Positions 35,092-43,667 of a DNA stretch of 64,000 nucleotides are shown here, piece by piece. The first letter of the stretch is position 1; every line of letters starts with the position of its first letter. Made by a program: the position numbers and the translations under genes. The notes under the pieces are model-generated. The model saw only the letters and a program-made list of their open reading frames with translations. It was not told where the DNA came from and made no database searches. Location of the stretch: positions 310,001 through 374,000 of the forward strand of contig CAWFWE010000003.1 of NCBI GenBank assembly GCA_963819475.1. The letters are read 5' to 3'. This DNA comes from DASUAS01 sp963819475. Its GTDB lineage: Bacteria > Actinomycetota > Acidimicrobiia > IMCC26256 > DASPTH01.

Positions 35092-35762
35092 ACCTTTGGC
35101 GTGAGGTGCGGCTCGTGGCGGGCAAGGACCTCCGGATCGAGGGCCGCACGCGGGTGACCGCCCAGCAGATCGTGCCGTTCGGCCTCATCGTCCTCCTCCT
35201 CTTCGCGTTCGCGCTGGACCCCGATCGGGGCATCCTGCGCCGGGTCGCCCCCGGCCTGTTCTGGGTGACCGTTCTCCTCGCCGCGCTGCTCGCGGTCTCG
35301 CGCTCGTTCGCCATCGAGGCCGACAACGGCGCCCGTGACGGCCTGCGCCTCTCGGGGCTCGACGGTCCGGCGCTATTCCTGGGTAAAGGTGCCGCCGTGG
35401 CGATCCAGCTGCTCGCGCTCGAGGCGGTGCTCGCCGCCACCGTCGTGCTCGTCTACGGCATCGAGCTCAACACGCTGGTGCCGCTGGTGCTGGCGACCCT
35501 CACCGCGACCGTCGGTGTGGCGGCCGCCGGTACCCTCTACGGCGTGCTCGCTGCGGGACTGCGGGTGCGCGAAACCCTGGTGCCGGTGCTGCTCCTGCCT
35601 GTGGTGGCGCCGGTCCTCCTCGGGGCCACCCGAGCCTGGGAAGCGGCGATCGACGGCGTACCGTCGGACGCATGGCCATGGGTCGCGCTGCTGGCGGTCT
35701 TCGCAGTGCTGTTCACCGCGATCGGGATGCTCGCCTTCGGGCCGCTCCTGGAGGAAGCATGA
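35088..35762 (+). CDS. ccmB: Heme exporter membrane subunit CcmB
   Basis: A 224-residue membrane protein with six hydrophobic segments. It starts at GTG 35088, overlapping the last repeat stop. The N-terminus LRIEGRTRVTAQQIVPFGLI and the VSRSFAIEADNGARDGLRLS loop match CcmB, the permease partner of CcmA. Its stop overlaps the ccmC start (ATGA). Confidence 0.88.
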   Translation: MNLWREVRLVAGKDLRIEGRTRVTAQQIVPFGLIVLLLFAFALDPDRGILRRVAPGLFWVTVLLAALLAVSRSFAIEADNGARDGLRLSGLDGPALFLGKGAAVAIQLLALEAVLAATVVLVYGIELNTLVPLVLATLTATVGVAAAGTLYGVLAAGLRVRETLVPVLLLPVVAPVLLGATRAWEAAIDGVPSDAWPWVALLAVFAVLFTAIGMLAFGPLLEEA

Positions 35763-36496
35763 ATTCGAGCATGAGACTGCTCAAGCCGCAGGTCAGCAAG
35801 GCGCTCGGGTGGCTGGCCCTGGCCTCGTTGATCGTGCTCACCCTCTTCGGCTTGTGGGGTGCGCCGCCCGACAAGGTCCAGGGTGACGCCCAGCGCCTCA
35901 TGTACCTGCACGTGCCCGCGGCGTGGATCGCCTACCTCGCCTTCGGCGTCACCGCGCTCGGGTCGGCACTTTGGTTGTGGCCCCGCACCCGGGCGACGGT
36001 CTGGGACCGCGTCGCCGGCGCCTCCGCCGAGCTCGGCGTGATCTTCACCGCGCTGACGCTGGTCCTCGGCTCGCTGTGGGGGCGCCCGGTCTGGGGCGTC
36101 TGGTGGGCGTGGGACGCGCGACTCGTCACCACCGCGGTCCTCTTCTTCCTGTACCTCGGCTACCTGGCGCTGCGCCGCATCCCCGCCACGCCGGAAGCGC
36201 GGGCCAAGCGGTGCGCGATCGCCGCGCTCATCGCCTTCGTCGACGTGCCGATCGTCCACTTCTCGGTGAACTGGTGGCGCACCTTGCACCAACAGGGCAC
36301 GGTGTTCAACGAGAGCCTCGACGCCAAGATCCACGGGGTGATGGCATTCACGCTCTGGTTCGGCGTCGTCGCCTTCACCATCCTCTTCGTGTACCTGCTC
36401 GACAGGCGCTTCCGGCTTCTCGCCCTCGACGAGGACCGCGAGGACCGCGAGGTCGAGCAGGCCATCGCCGAGCGGGTCGGGGCGGTGACCTCGTGA
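35759..36496 (+). CDS. ccmC: Heme lyase component CcmC
   Basis: A 245-residue membrane protein with six helices and the tryptophan-rich WWD motif WGRPVWGVWWAWDARLVT (about residues 112-129). Heme-ligating histidines lie in YLHVPAAW and VHFSVNWWRTLHQ. It loads heme onto CcmE. The ATG at 35759 overlaps the ccmB stop; an in-frame ATG at 35771 is an alternative. Confidence 0.93.
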   Translation: MNSSMRLLKPQVSKALGWLALASLIVLTLFGLWGAPPDKVQGDAQRLMYLHVPAAWIAYLAFGVTALGSALWLWPRTRATVWDRVAGASAELGVIFTALTLVLGSLWGRPVWGVWWAWDARLVTTAVLFFLYLGYLALRRIPATPEARAKRCAIAALIAFVDVPIVHFSVNWWRTLHQQGTVFNESLDAKIHGVMAFTLWFGVVAFTILFVYLLDRRFRLLALDEDREDREVEQAIAERVGAVTS

Positions 36497-36612
36497 AGTT
36501 CGCCGAGTACGTCATCACCGGCTGGGTGCTCACGGGCGCGGTGCTCGGCGGGTACTGGCTCTGGATCGTGCAGCGCACGAAGCGAGCGGAGCGGTCGCGA
36601 GGACCCGAGTGA
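36493..36612 (+). CDS. ccmD: CcmD-like small membrane protein
   Basis: A 39-residue protein with a single hydrophobic helix (VITGWVLTGAVLGGYWLWIV) and a basic tail (RTKRAERSRGPE). Size, topology and position between ccmC and ccmE fit CcmD, which stabilises the CcmC-CcmE complex. The start GTG and stop TGA overlap both neighbours by 4 nt. Confidence 0.82.
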   Translation: MKFAEYVITGWVLTGAVLGGYWLWIVQRTKRAERSRGPE

Positions 36613-37082
36613 CGACCGTCGCCTCCCCGCCCACGGCACCGACCCCCAAGCCGCGACCGAAGCGTCGCGGGCGCTACATCGTCGCCATCGCCGGGTGCGT
36701 GGTCGCGGTCGTCGCCATCATCGTGCTGGCGGTGGTGCTGTCCGAGAACGTCGTCTACTTCCGCACCGTGAGCGAAGCGGTCCGGAGCCGCGAGTCCGAG
36801 GGCACGTCGCGGTTCCGACTCGCCGGTGGCGTGGTCCACGACTCGATCCACCCGGTGCGCAACGGCGTCGACTTCGAGGTCACTGACGGCAAGAACACCG
36901 TCGCCGTGCATCACGACGGTGACACGCCGGCGTTGTTCAAGGACCGGGCGCCGGTGGTCGTCGAGGGCCACTGGGCATCGAAGGCCGCCACGGCGCCGTT
37001 CCTGTCGGACCGCATCCTGATCCGGCACGGCGCCGACTACGAACCGCCGAAGGTCAACACCGACAAGGCACCGAATTCGTGA
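36609..37082 (+). CDS. ccmE: Heme chaperone CcmE
   Basis: A 157-residue protein with a basic proline-rich N-terminus, one membrane anchor (about 23-45) and a periplasmic beta-barrel. The heme attachment motif is ILIRHGADYEPPKV with His140, the histidine form rather than the cysteine variant. It receives heme from CcmC and passes it to CcmF. GTGA overlaps link it to ccmD and ccmF. Confidence 0.9.
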   Translation: MTTVASPPTAPTPKPRPKRRGRYIVAIAGCVVAVVAIIVLAVVLSENVVYFRTVSEAVRSRESEGTSRFRLAGGVVHDSIHPVRNGVDFEVTDGKNTVAVHHDGDTPALFKDRAPVVVEGHWASKAATAPFLSDRILIRHGADYEPPKVNTDKAPNS

Positions 37083-39115
37083 AGGCCGCGCTCGGATACG
37101 CGGCGGTGGCCTTCGGCGCCGGCGCCTCGGTGGTCGGCATTACCGCGCTCCTCGCCGGCCTCCAGCTGCGCGACGCGTTCCTGCTGCGCTTCGGTCGCCG
37201 GTGTGTCTTCGCGGTGTTGCTCGCCGCGTTGGCCGCGGCCGGGGTCATGGAGTGGGCACTGGTGTCCCACGACTTCTCGCTCCGCTACGTCGCCGAGAAC
37301 AATGCCACCGGCACACCGCTGCTTTACACCATCACTGGTCTGTGGGCCGCACTCGAGGGATCGATCCTGCTGTGGGCGGTGATCCTCGGCGGCTACCTCA
37401 CGTTCGTGGCGCTGAAGTTCCGCAAGCGGGCGGCCGACCCGCTGGTCGTGATCGCCATCGTCACCGGGCTGGTGGTCGCGCTGTTCTTCTTCGCGCTCAT
37501 GCTCGGGCCGGCCAACCCGTTCCGGGAGCTGTCGACGGTGCCGCTCGACGGCCGGGGCCCGAACCCGCTGCTGCAGAACCACGTGCTGATGGCCTTCCAC
37601 CCGCCGATCCTCTACCTCGGGTACGTCGGGTTCACGGTGCCGTTCATGTTCGGCATCGCCGCGCTGGTGACCGGCCGCTTCGGCGAGGGCTGGTTGGCCG
37701 ACACCCGCCGCGCCACCCTCGTCGCCTGGGGCTTCCTCACCGTCGGCATCATCCTCGGCGCGTGGTGGAGCTACGAGGTCCTGGGCTGGGGCGGATTCTG
37801 GGCGTGGGACCCGGTGGAGAACGCGTCGTTGCTCCCGTGGCTCACCGGCACCGCGTTCATCCACTCGGTGATCGTGCAGGAGCGGCGCGGCATGCTGCGC
37901 GTCTGGAACCTGTCGCTCGTCATCGCGACCTTCTGTCTGACTATCCTCGGCACGTTCCTCACGCGTTCGGGCGTGATCGACTCGGTGCACACGTTCACGC
38001 AGTCCGACATCGGCCCGTGGCTCCTCGCCTTCCTGGGGGTCGTGGCCGCGACCGGCATCGGCCTCGTCGCGTGGCGCGGCGACCTGTTGCGCGCACCGGG
38101 CCGCATCGACTCCGCGGTTTCGCGCGAGTCGGCCTTCCTGGCCAACAACCTGCTGTTCGCGGCGCTCGCGTTCGTGGTGCTGCTCGGGACCGTCTTCCCG
38201 CTCATCGCCGAGGCGTTGCGCGGGTCGCGCCTGTCGGTGGGGGAGCCCTACTTCGACCGCATGGCCACACCCATCGGCCTCGCGCTGCTCTTCTTGATGG
38301 CGGCGGCGCCGGCGCTGCCGTGGCGCGCCACGAGCGGCGAGGTGGTGCGGAACCGCCTGCTCGTGCCGGCCTGGATCGGTGGGCTGACCATGCTGGCCGC
38401 GGTGATCCTGGGCGCACGCGGCCTGGCCGAGATCCTCGCGTACGGCCTCGGCGCGTTCGCGACCGCGGGCATCGTGCGCCAATTCGTGCTCGGCATCCGC
38501 GGTCGCAGGCGCGCGCTGGGCGAGTCGCGCGCGGTCGCGCTCGGGCGGGCGACGCGCTCGAACCCGAGACTCTACGGCGGACTGGTCGTGCACTTCGGCG
38601 TCGTCCTCATTGCCGTCGTGCTGGCGGCGTCGTCGGCGTACGGCGCGAACCGTGACGTCAAACTGCGGCGCGGCCAGTCGACGACCGTGTCGGGCTACAC
38701 GCTCACCTATCTGGGGTCGCACACCGCGCGTTCCGACCAGAAGACCACGGTCTCGGCGGACATCAAGGTCCAGCGTGGCGACCGTGTGCTGGGCACCTAC
38801 TCGCCGGCGATCTCGACCTATCCGAACAGCACCGAGGGGATCGGCACGCCGTCGGTGCACACTGGCGCGGTCGAGGACGTCTACCTCACCTTGGTGTCAT
38901 CGCCGAGCTCGCAGCAGCAAATCACCCTCGGCGTGCGCATCAATCCCATGATCGTGTGGCTGTGGATCGGCGGTGGGTTCATGGCCCTGGGCACGATCCT
39001 CGCGCTCTCGCCCCGCCTCCGGCGCCGGTCGCGTCCGCTGCCCGCGGCCGACGCCCCGCCCGAGCCGGAGCCCGATCCACGCGATCCGGAGCCGCGCGAG
39101 GAGGTGAGCGTGTGA
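37079..39115 (+). CDS. ccmF: Cytochrome c heme lyase subunit CcmF
   Basis: A 678-residue multispanning protein. The WWD domain is WWSYEVLGWGGFWAWDPVEN (about residues 221-240), followed by NASLLPWLTGTAFIHS. C-terminal periplasmic and membrane segments end in a Pro/Glu-rich tail. CcmF attaches heme to apocytochrome CXXCH sites. The length is normal. The start GTG 37079 overlaps the ccmE stop. Confidence 0.95.
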   Translation: MKAALGYAAVAFGAGASVVGITALLAGLQLRDAFLLRFGRRCVFAVLLAALAAAGVMEWALVSHDFSLRYVAENNATGTPLLYTITGLWAALEGSILLWAVILGGYLTFVALKFRKRAADPLVVIAIVTGLVVALFFFALMLGPANPFRELSTVPLDGRGPNPLLQNHVLMAFHPPILYLGYVGFTVPFMFGIAALVTGRFGEGWLADTRRATLVAWGFLTVGIILGAWWSYEVLGWGGFWAWDPVENASLLPWLTGTAFIHSVIVQERRGMLRVWNLSLVIATFCLTILGTFLTRSGVIDSVHTFTQSDIGPWLLAFLGVVAATGIGLVAWRGDLLRAPGRIDSAVSRESAFLANNLLFAALAFVVLLGTVFPLIAEALRGSRLSVGEPYFDRMATPIGLALLFLMAAAPALPWRATSGEVVRNRLLVPAWIGGLTMLAAVILGARGLAEILAYGLGAFATAGIVRQFVLGIRGRRRALGESRAVALGRATRSNPRLYGGLVVHFGVVLIAVVLAASSAYGANRDVKLRRGQSTTVSGYTLTYLGSHTARSDQKTTVSADIKVQRGDRVLGTYSPAISTYPNSTEGIGTPSVHTGAVEDVYLTLVSSPSSQQQITLGVRINPMIVWLWIGGGFMALGTILALSPRLRRRSRPLPAADAPPEPEPDPRDPEPREEVSV

Positions 39116-39654
39116 AGCACCCCGCTCGCATCGTCGCGCTCGCCGTCGCGCTCGTCGTCGTCGTGCTCGGCGTCGTGCTGGCGCTGAACGTCGGCAACGA
39201 CCCGGAGCAGGACGCCAAGCAGAGCCACCTGGTCGGCAAGGCGGCGCCGGCGTTCGACCTCCCGAACCTGAGTGGTGGTCGTGTGACCCTGGCCGACATC
39301 GCGGGCAAGGCCACCATCGTCAACTTCTGGAACTCCTGGTGCATCCCGTGCGAACAGGAGGCGCCCGCCCTGCAGCAGTTCTATGCCGTGCACAAGGACG
39401 ACTCCGATTTCGCCATGGTCGGGATCGTCCGCGACGACACGACCGGCGACGTGCGCACCTACGTCAAGGACAACAAGGTCGGGTGGACGGTCGCGCTCGA
39501 TCCGCAGAACGAGGCCGCGCTCGAGTTCGCGACGCGTGGACAGCCGGAGACCTACGCGATCTCGCCGGGCGGCGTGGTCGCGGCGGCGAAGTACGGGCCG
39601 ATGTCGTCGGGCGAGCTGGAGACGTTCCTTGCCGCGGCGCGAGCCTCGGGATGA
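39112..39654 (+). CDS. ccmG: Thiol-disulfide reductase CcmG/DsbE-like
   Basis: A 180-residue membrane-anchored thioredoxin. The signal-anchor (about 6-24) precedes the thioredoxin fold with the active site NFWNSWCIPCEQE and the cis-proline segment GQPETYAIS. It keeps apocytochrome cysteines reduced for heme ligation. Start and stop overlap ccmF and ccmH. Confidence 0.92.
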   Translation: MKHPARIVALAVALVVVVLGVVLALNVGNDPEQDAKQSHLVGKAAPAFDLPNLSGGRVTLADIAGKATIVNFWNSWCIPCEQEAPALQQFYAVHKDDSDFAMVGIVRDDTTGDVRTYVKDNKVGWTVALDPQNEAALEFATRGQPETYAISPGGVVAAAKYGPMSSGELETFLAAARASG

Positions 39655-40118
39655 TCCGTCGGTGGGGCCCGTGGATCGCCCTCGGTGTCGTCGTGGCGAT
39701 CGCGCTCGCGGTCGTGCTGTGGCCGAACGGCGACCAATCGAGCGCGGCGCGCGCCCACGAGCTGGAGACGCAGCTCAAGTGTCCGGAGTGCCAGGGCCTC
39801 TCGGTCGCCGACAGCCAGGCGCCGACCTCCCGTGCCATCCGGGGCGACATCAAGCGGCGGATCGCGGCCGGGCAGAGCGACGAGCAGATCCGGCAGGCCT
39901 ACATCGACAAGTACGGCGACTCGATCCTGCTCGCCCCGGAGGACTCGGGTGTGAGTCTGCTCGTGTGGATCCTGCCCGTCGTCGTGCTCGCCCTGGGTGC
40001 CACGGGCATCGTGTTCGCGCTGCGTCGGAACCGTGACGAGCCGCACCTCCACGCCACGGAAGCCGACGAGCGCCTCGTCGAGCGCGAGCATCGGATCGAG
40101 GACACCGTCGATGGCTGA
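39651..40118 (+). CDS. ccmH: Cytochrome c maturation protein CcmH
   Basis: A 155-residue protein with an N-terminal membrane helix and the redox motif LKCPECQGLSVADS, matching LRCxxCQ of CcmH/CycL. The helical bundle with YIDKYGDSILLAPE follows, then a C-terminal membrane helix. It works with CcmG on apocytochrome thiols. It overlaps the TPR protein gene by 8 nt. Confidence 0.92.
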   Translation: MIRRWGPWIALGVVVAIALAVVLWPNGDQSSAARAHELETQLKCPECQGLSVADSQAPTSRAIRGDIKRRIAAGQSDEQIRQAYIDKYGDSILLAPEDSGVSLLVWILPVVVLALGATGIVFALRRNRDEPHLHATEADERLVEREHRIEDTVDG

Positions 40119-40995
40119 GCCGCTCGACGCCGAACGCCGCCGCCAGCTCGAGGACGAGCGCGACTTCCTGATGCGGTCGCTCGACGACCTCGAGCTGGAG
40201 CGCGAGAGCGGCGGCATCGACGACGAGTCCTACCAGGAGCTCCACGACGACTACACCGCGCGCGCCGCCGCGGTGATCCGCACGTTGCGCGACGGCGTCG
40301 ACGTCACGCCCGCTCGTCCGCCCCGCTCCAAGGAGGGCACGCGCCGCCGGGCCCTGCTCGTCGCCGGCGTGGTCGTGTTCGCGGTGTTGGCCGGCGTGTC
40401 CCTCGCGTACGCCCTCGGTGCCCGCCTCCCCGGGCAGACGTCGTCGGGCAACTCGGCGGCCGCGCCGACGACGACGAACGCAGCGTCGAAGGCGCTGAAG
40501 CAGCGGATCGAGTCGCTCCAGCAGCAGGTCAACGCCAAGCCCGACGACTTCGACCTGCGGCTGGAGCTCTCGCGCGCCTACGAGGAGAATGGCGACCTCA
40601 ACAACGCACTGAAGCAGTCCGACGCCGCCATCACCACCGACGCCAACCGGCCCGAGGGCCACGCCAATGCCGCACGGCTCCTCTACCTCGCATCGGAGCA
40701 GGTGCCGAGCAAGGACGCGCAGGCGCAGCTCGTCGCCCAGGCACTCGCCGGGTTCAACCAGGCGATCGCCGTCGACCCGAACTACGCGGACGCGTACTTC
40801 TTCCGCGCGGTGTTGTACGCGGCGACCAACGAGCTCGCCCGCTCGCAGGTCGATCTACAGAACTACCTGGTGAAGGCGCCCGCCGGCGAGTGGGCCGCGC
40901 AGGCGCGCGACCTGCTCACGAAGGTCTCGACGGCGCTCGAAACACCGTCGACTACCGTGCCCCCGACGACCACCACCCCCCAGGCGAAGAAGTAG
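40111..40995 (+). CDS. CcmI-like TPR protein
   Basis: A 294-residue protein. A CcmI-style N-terminus (RRQLEDERDFLMRSLDDLEL) is followed by a membrane helix (about 88-108) and a TPR-like region (about 130-265) with DFDLRLELSRAYEENGDLNN and YADAYFFRAVLYAATNELA. It ends in a Thr/Pro tail. The position at the end of the ccm operon suggests an apocytochrome chaperone. A 63-bp tandem repeat follows immediately. Confidence 0.85.
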   Translation: MAEPLDAERRRQLEDERDFLMRSLDDLELERESGGIDDESYQELHDDYTARAAAVIRTLRDGVDVTPARPPRSKEGTRRRALLVAGVVVFAVLAGVSLAYALGARLPGQTSSGNSAAAPTTTNAASKALKQRIESLQQQVNAKPDDFDLRLELSRAYEENGDLNNALKQSDAAITTDANRPEGHANAARLLYLASEQVPSKDAQAQLVAQALAGFNQAIAVDPNYADAYFFRAVLYAATNELARSQVDLQNYLVKAPAGEWAAQARDLLTKVSTALETPSTTVPPTTTTPQAKK

Positions 40996-41004
40996 AAGTA
41001 GGAG

Positions 41005-41445
41005 ATGAAGCGGGAGCCGTGCTCGGAGAGCGTTACGGCGCCGCGGAATCGACCCGACAAGTAGGAGATGAAGCGGGAGCCGTGCTCGGAGAGCGTTACG
41101 GCGCCGCGGAATCGACCCGACAAGTAGGAGATGAAGCGGGAGCCGTGCTCGGAGAGCGGGACGGCGCCGCGGCATCGACCCGACAAGTAGGAGATGAAGC
41201 GGGAGCCGTGCTCGGAGAGCGGGACGGCGCCGCGGCATCGACCCGACAAGTAGGAGATGAAGCGGGAGCCGTGCTCGGAGAGCGGGACGGCGCCGCGGCA
41301 TCGACCCGACAGGTAGGAGATGAAGCGGGAGCCGTGCTCGGAGAGCGGGACGGCGCCGCGGCATCGACCCGACAGGTAGGAGATGAAGCGAAGCCGTGCT
41401 CGGAGAGCGGGACGGCGGCGCGGAATCGACCCGACAAGTAGGAGC
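41005..41445 (+). repeat. Eight tandem 63-bp mini-ORF repeats
   Basis: Units begin at ATG 41005, 41068, 41131, 41194, 41257, 41320 and 41383 (seven full starts with strict 63-nt phase), following a partial leader after the TPR stop; together with the last degenerate unit they fill the gap. Each intact unit is a 19-codon ORF of the form MKREPCSES(V/G)TAPR(N/H)RPD(K/R) ending TAG, then GAG before the next ATG. Each has a conserved hairpin GCCGTGCTC-GGA-GAGC...ACGGC. The unit from 41383 lacks one base, which opens its frame into the isomerase gene. The final AAGTAGGAG supplies a ribosome binding site for that gene. Confidence 0.9.
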
Positions 41446-41451
41446 CGAGCA

Positions 41452-41925
41452 ATGGCGCAGCCCCCCGCGTACGAGATCGACGACTCCAAGGTCTACCGGG
41501 CGACGATCACCACCGACCGCGGCACGATCGTCGCCGACCTCGACCCGAAGCTGGCTCCCAACTCCGTGAACCACTTCGTGGCGCTGGCCCGTCAGGGCTT
41601 CTACGACGGTCTCACGTTCCACCGGGTCGTCCCCGAGTTCGTGATCCAGGGCGGCGACCCCGAGGGCAGCGGTCGCGGTGGTCCCGGCTACCGGTGGGAG
41701 GACGAGCCGGTGCAGGGCGAGTACACGCTCGGTGCGCTGGCCATGGCCAACGCCGGACCGAACACCAACGGCTCCCAGTTCTTCGTGTGCATCGACGACT
41801 GCACCCGCAAGCTCACCAAGGACTACAACCTGTTCGGCTACGTGGTCGACGGCATCGACGTGGCGCAATCGACGAAGGTGGGCGACGTGATGCGCACGGT
41901 CCAGATCGAAGAGCGCGACGCGTAG
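41452..41925 (+). CDS. Cyclophilin-type peptidyl-prolyl isomerase
   Basis: A 157-residue cyclophilin. Motifs are NSVNHFVALARQGFYDGLTF, HRVVPEFVIQGGDPEGSG, ALAMANAGPNTNGSQFFV and NLFGYVVDGIDV. The core FHRV, GSQFF and PGYRWEDE residues are in place. It lacks a signal peptide, so it is cytoplasmic. The ATG at 41452 has GGAG 9-12 nt upstream. A longer form starting in the last 63-bp repeat (ATG 41383) is open but would add a basic, non-cyclophilin leader. Confidence 0.92.
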   Translation: MAQPPAYEIDDSKVYRATITTDRGTIVADLDPKLAPNSVNHFVALARQGFYDGLTFHRVVPEFVIQGGDPEGSGRGGPGYRWEDEPVQGEYTLGALAMANAGPNTNGSQFFVCIDDCTRKLTKDYNLFGYVVDGIDVAQSTKVGDVMRTVQIEERDA

Positions 41926-41935
41926 CCTGGACGGC

Positions 41936-42733
41936 ATGAGCGGTGACGCAGGGATCTTCGGGCCCGACAGCGTCGCCTGGCGCATCCACGCCGATCCGGT
42001 GATGCTCATCGGCGGCCTGCGGGCTCTGCTCGTGCAGGCGCTGGATCCGCGGGCGATGGCGGCCGTCGACCAGCACAGCAAGTTCCGCGAAGACCCGTGG
42101 GGCCGCCTCGAGCGCACGACCAATTTCGTGCTGGCCACCACCTACGGCGACACCGCGACCGCCGAAGCCGCCGCCACCCGTATCCGCAAGGTGCACGAGC
42201 ACATCCACGGCACCGACGCCGTCACCGGGCTGCCGTACGCGGCCAACGATCCCGACCTGCTGCTCTGGATCCACGCGGTGGAGATGGAGTCGTTCCTCCT
42301 CGCTTACCGCACCTACGCGGGCCGGGTCGGTGAATCCGACGCCGACCGGTACGTCGCCGAGATGGCGCGCGTGGCCGAGATGGTCGAGCTGCCCGTCGGC
42401 CGCGCCCCGCAGACCGAGGGCGAGCTCCACGAGTACCTGCGCTCGGTGCGGGGGCTGCGGGCGACGCCGGCCGCGTTCGAGGGGCTGCGGGTCGTCATGT
42501 TCCCGCCCATGAATCTGCGCTACCGCCCGCTGTGGGCGATCCCCACCACCGCTGCGATCGCCATCCTGCCCGCGTACGCCCGCCGCCTGTACCGGATCCC
42601 GTGGTTCCCACCGGTCGCGCTGCCGGTGCGCACCGGGGTGTTCGCGCTCAGTCGGGTGCTGAACCTCGTGAGGCCGACACCGCCGGCACTGCAGGCAGCT
42701 CGCGACCGAGTGCACGGGCGCGCCGCCGCGTGA
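41936..42733 (+). CDS. DUF2236 (MpaB-like) oxygenase-family protein
   Basis: A 265-residue helical protein with GPDSVAWRIHADPVMLIGGL at the start, FREDPWGRLERTTNFV and the histidine pair of KVHEHIHGTDA and LLWIHAVEME. These are typical of the DUF2236/latex-clearing oxygenase family, which binds heme b. The biochemical substrate is unknown. The 3' end overlaps the convergent TauE-like gene by 86 nt. Confidence 0.85.
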   Translation: MSGDAGIFGPDSVAWRIHADPVMLIGGLRALLVQALDPRAMAAVDQHSKFREDPWGRLERTTNFVLATTYGDTATAEAAATRIRKVHEHIHGTDAVTGLPYAANDPDLLLWIHAVEMESFLLAYRTYAGRVGESDADRYVAEMARVAEMVELPVGRAPQTEGELHEYLRSVRGLRATPAAFEGLRVVMFPPMNLRYRPLWAIPTTAAIAILPAYARRLYRIPWFPPVALPVRTGVFALSRVLNLVRPTPPALQAARDRVHGRAAA

Positions 42734-43613
42734 CGAACCAGGTCGCCGTGCCGGCGACGATCGCCCCGACGAGCACGGCGGCGAGCACCTCGTTGGGCAC
42801 GTCGAGCAGCTTGAGCGCCGACAACGCGAGCACGAGCACGAGGATCGGGCGGATGATCGCGTCGGGTGCGCGCGACGACACGTGCGCGCCGATGATCACG
42901 CCCGGGACGCTGCCGATGAGCAGCGAGCCGGTCAGGCCGAGCTCGAACTCGCCCCAGAGGAGGTGGCCGATGGCGGCGGCGAGCACGAGCGGCACCGCCT
43001 GTACGAGGTCGGTCCCCACCAGCTCCTTCGACGAGAGCGTCGGATAGAGCAACATGAGGGCGACGATCATGAGCGAGCCCGACCCCACCGATGTCATGCC
43101 GACGATGGCGCCGCCGAGCAGCCCGATCGTGAGCGTCGCGGCCCGCCGCACCGGAACCCGCTTCGCCTCCTCGCCTTCCACGCCCGCGCCGCGGTGGCGG
43201 CTGAGGTACATGCGCACGACCATGGCCCCGGCCGCGATGAGCAGCACGACACCGAGGATGACCTTGATGGAGTCGCCGACGCCGTCGCCCAGGTGTCCCA
43301 CCACGTACGAGCCGAGCAGCGCGCCCGGCACCGAGCCGAAGGCAAGCCAGCGCACCAGGCCGGTGTGCACGGTGCCGCGCCGGAAGTGGATGCCGCCGCC
43401 GATGGGCTTCATCACGACCGCGGCGACCAGGTCGCTCGACACCGCCGCGAGGGGTTCGATGCCGAAGCCGATCACCAGGATCGGTGTCATCAGCGCCCCA
43501 CCGCCCATGCCGGTGAGCCCGACCACGACACCCACGATGAGGCCTGCGAGGGCGATGCCGAGGTCGAGGTGCACGAGCCGGATCCTGGTAAAGGCAACTG
43601 AACTAGTCGACAT
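42648..43613 (-). CDS. TauE/SafE-family sulfite or anion exporter
   Basis: A 321-residue membrane protein with about eight helices in two repeated halves. Repeat motifs are GLTGMGGGALMTPILVIGFG and GMTSVGSGSLMIVALMLLYP, the TauE/SafE signature. It probably exports sulfite or organosulfonates. A divergent Rrf2 regulator gene starts 54 nt away, and together they suggest sulfur-responsive control. The start ATG 43613 is not certain; an internal GTG is possible. Confidence 0.87.
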   Translation of the reverse strand: MSTSSVAFTRIRLVHLDLGIALAGLIVGVVVGLTGMGGGALMTPILVIGFGIEPLAAVSSDLVAAVVMKPIGGGIHFRRGTVHTGLVRWLAFGSVPGALLGSYVVGHLGDGVGDSIKVILGVVLLIAAGAMVVRMYLSRHRGAGVEGEEAKRVPVRRAATLTIGLLGGAIVGMTSVGSGSLMIVALMLLYPTLSSKELVGTDLVQAVPLVLAAAIGHLLWGEFELGLTGSLLIGSVPGVIIGAHVSSRAPDAIIRPILVLVLALSALKLLDVPNEVLAAVLVGAIVAGTATWFVTRRRARALGRELPAVPAVSASRGSAPD

Positions 43614-43667
43614 TGTAGGGTTTGGGCAGGCGGAAGGTCAAGTCGGACCGGTTCGAGGAGACGTTCG

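Noticed and set aside
40855..42141. A long repetitive minus-strand ORF across the 63-bp repeats (HLLPVGSMPRRRPALRARLP units)
   Set aside because: A 63-nt period is a multiple of three, so any stop-free frame stays open. The plus strand carries the isomerase and the ribosome binding sites, and there is no start signal.
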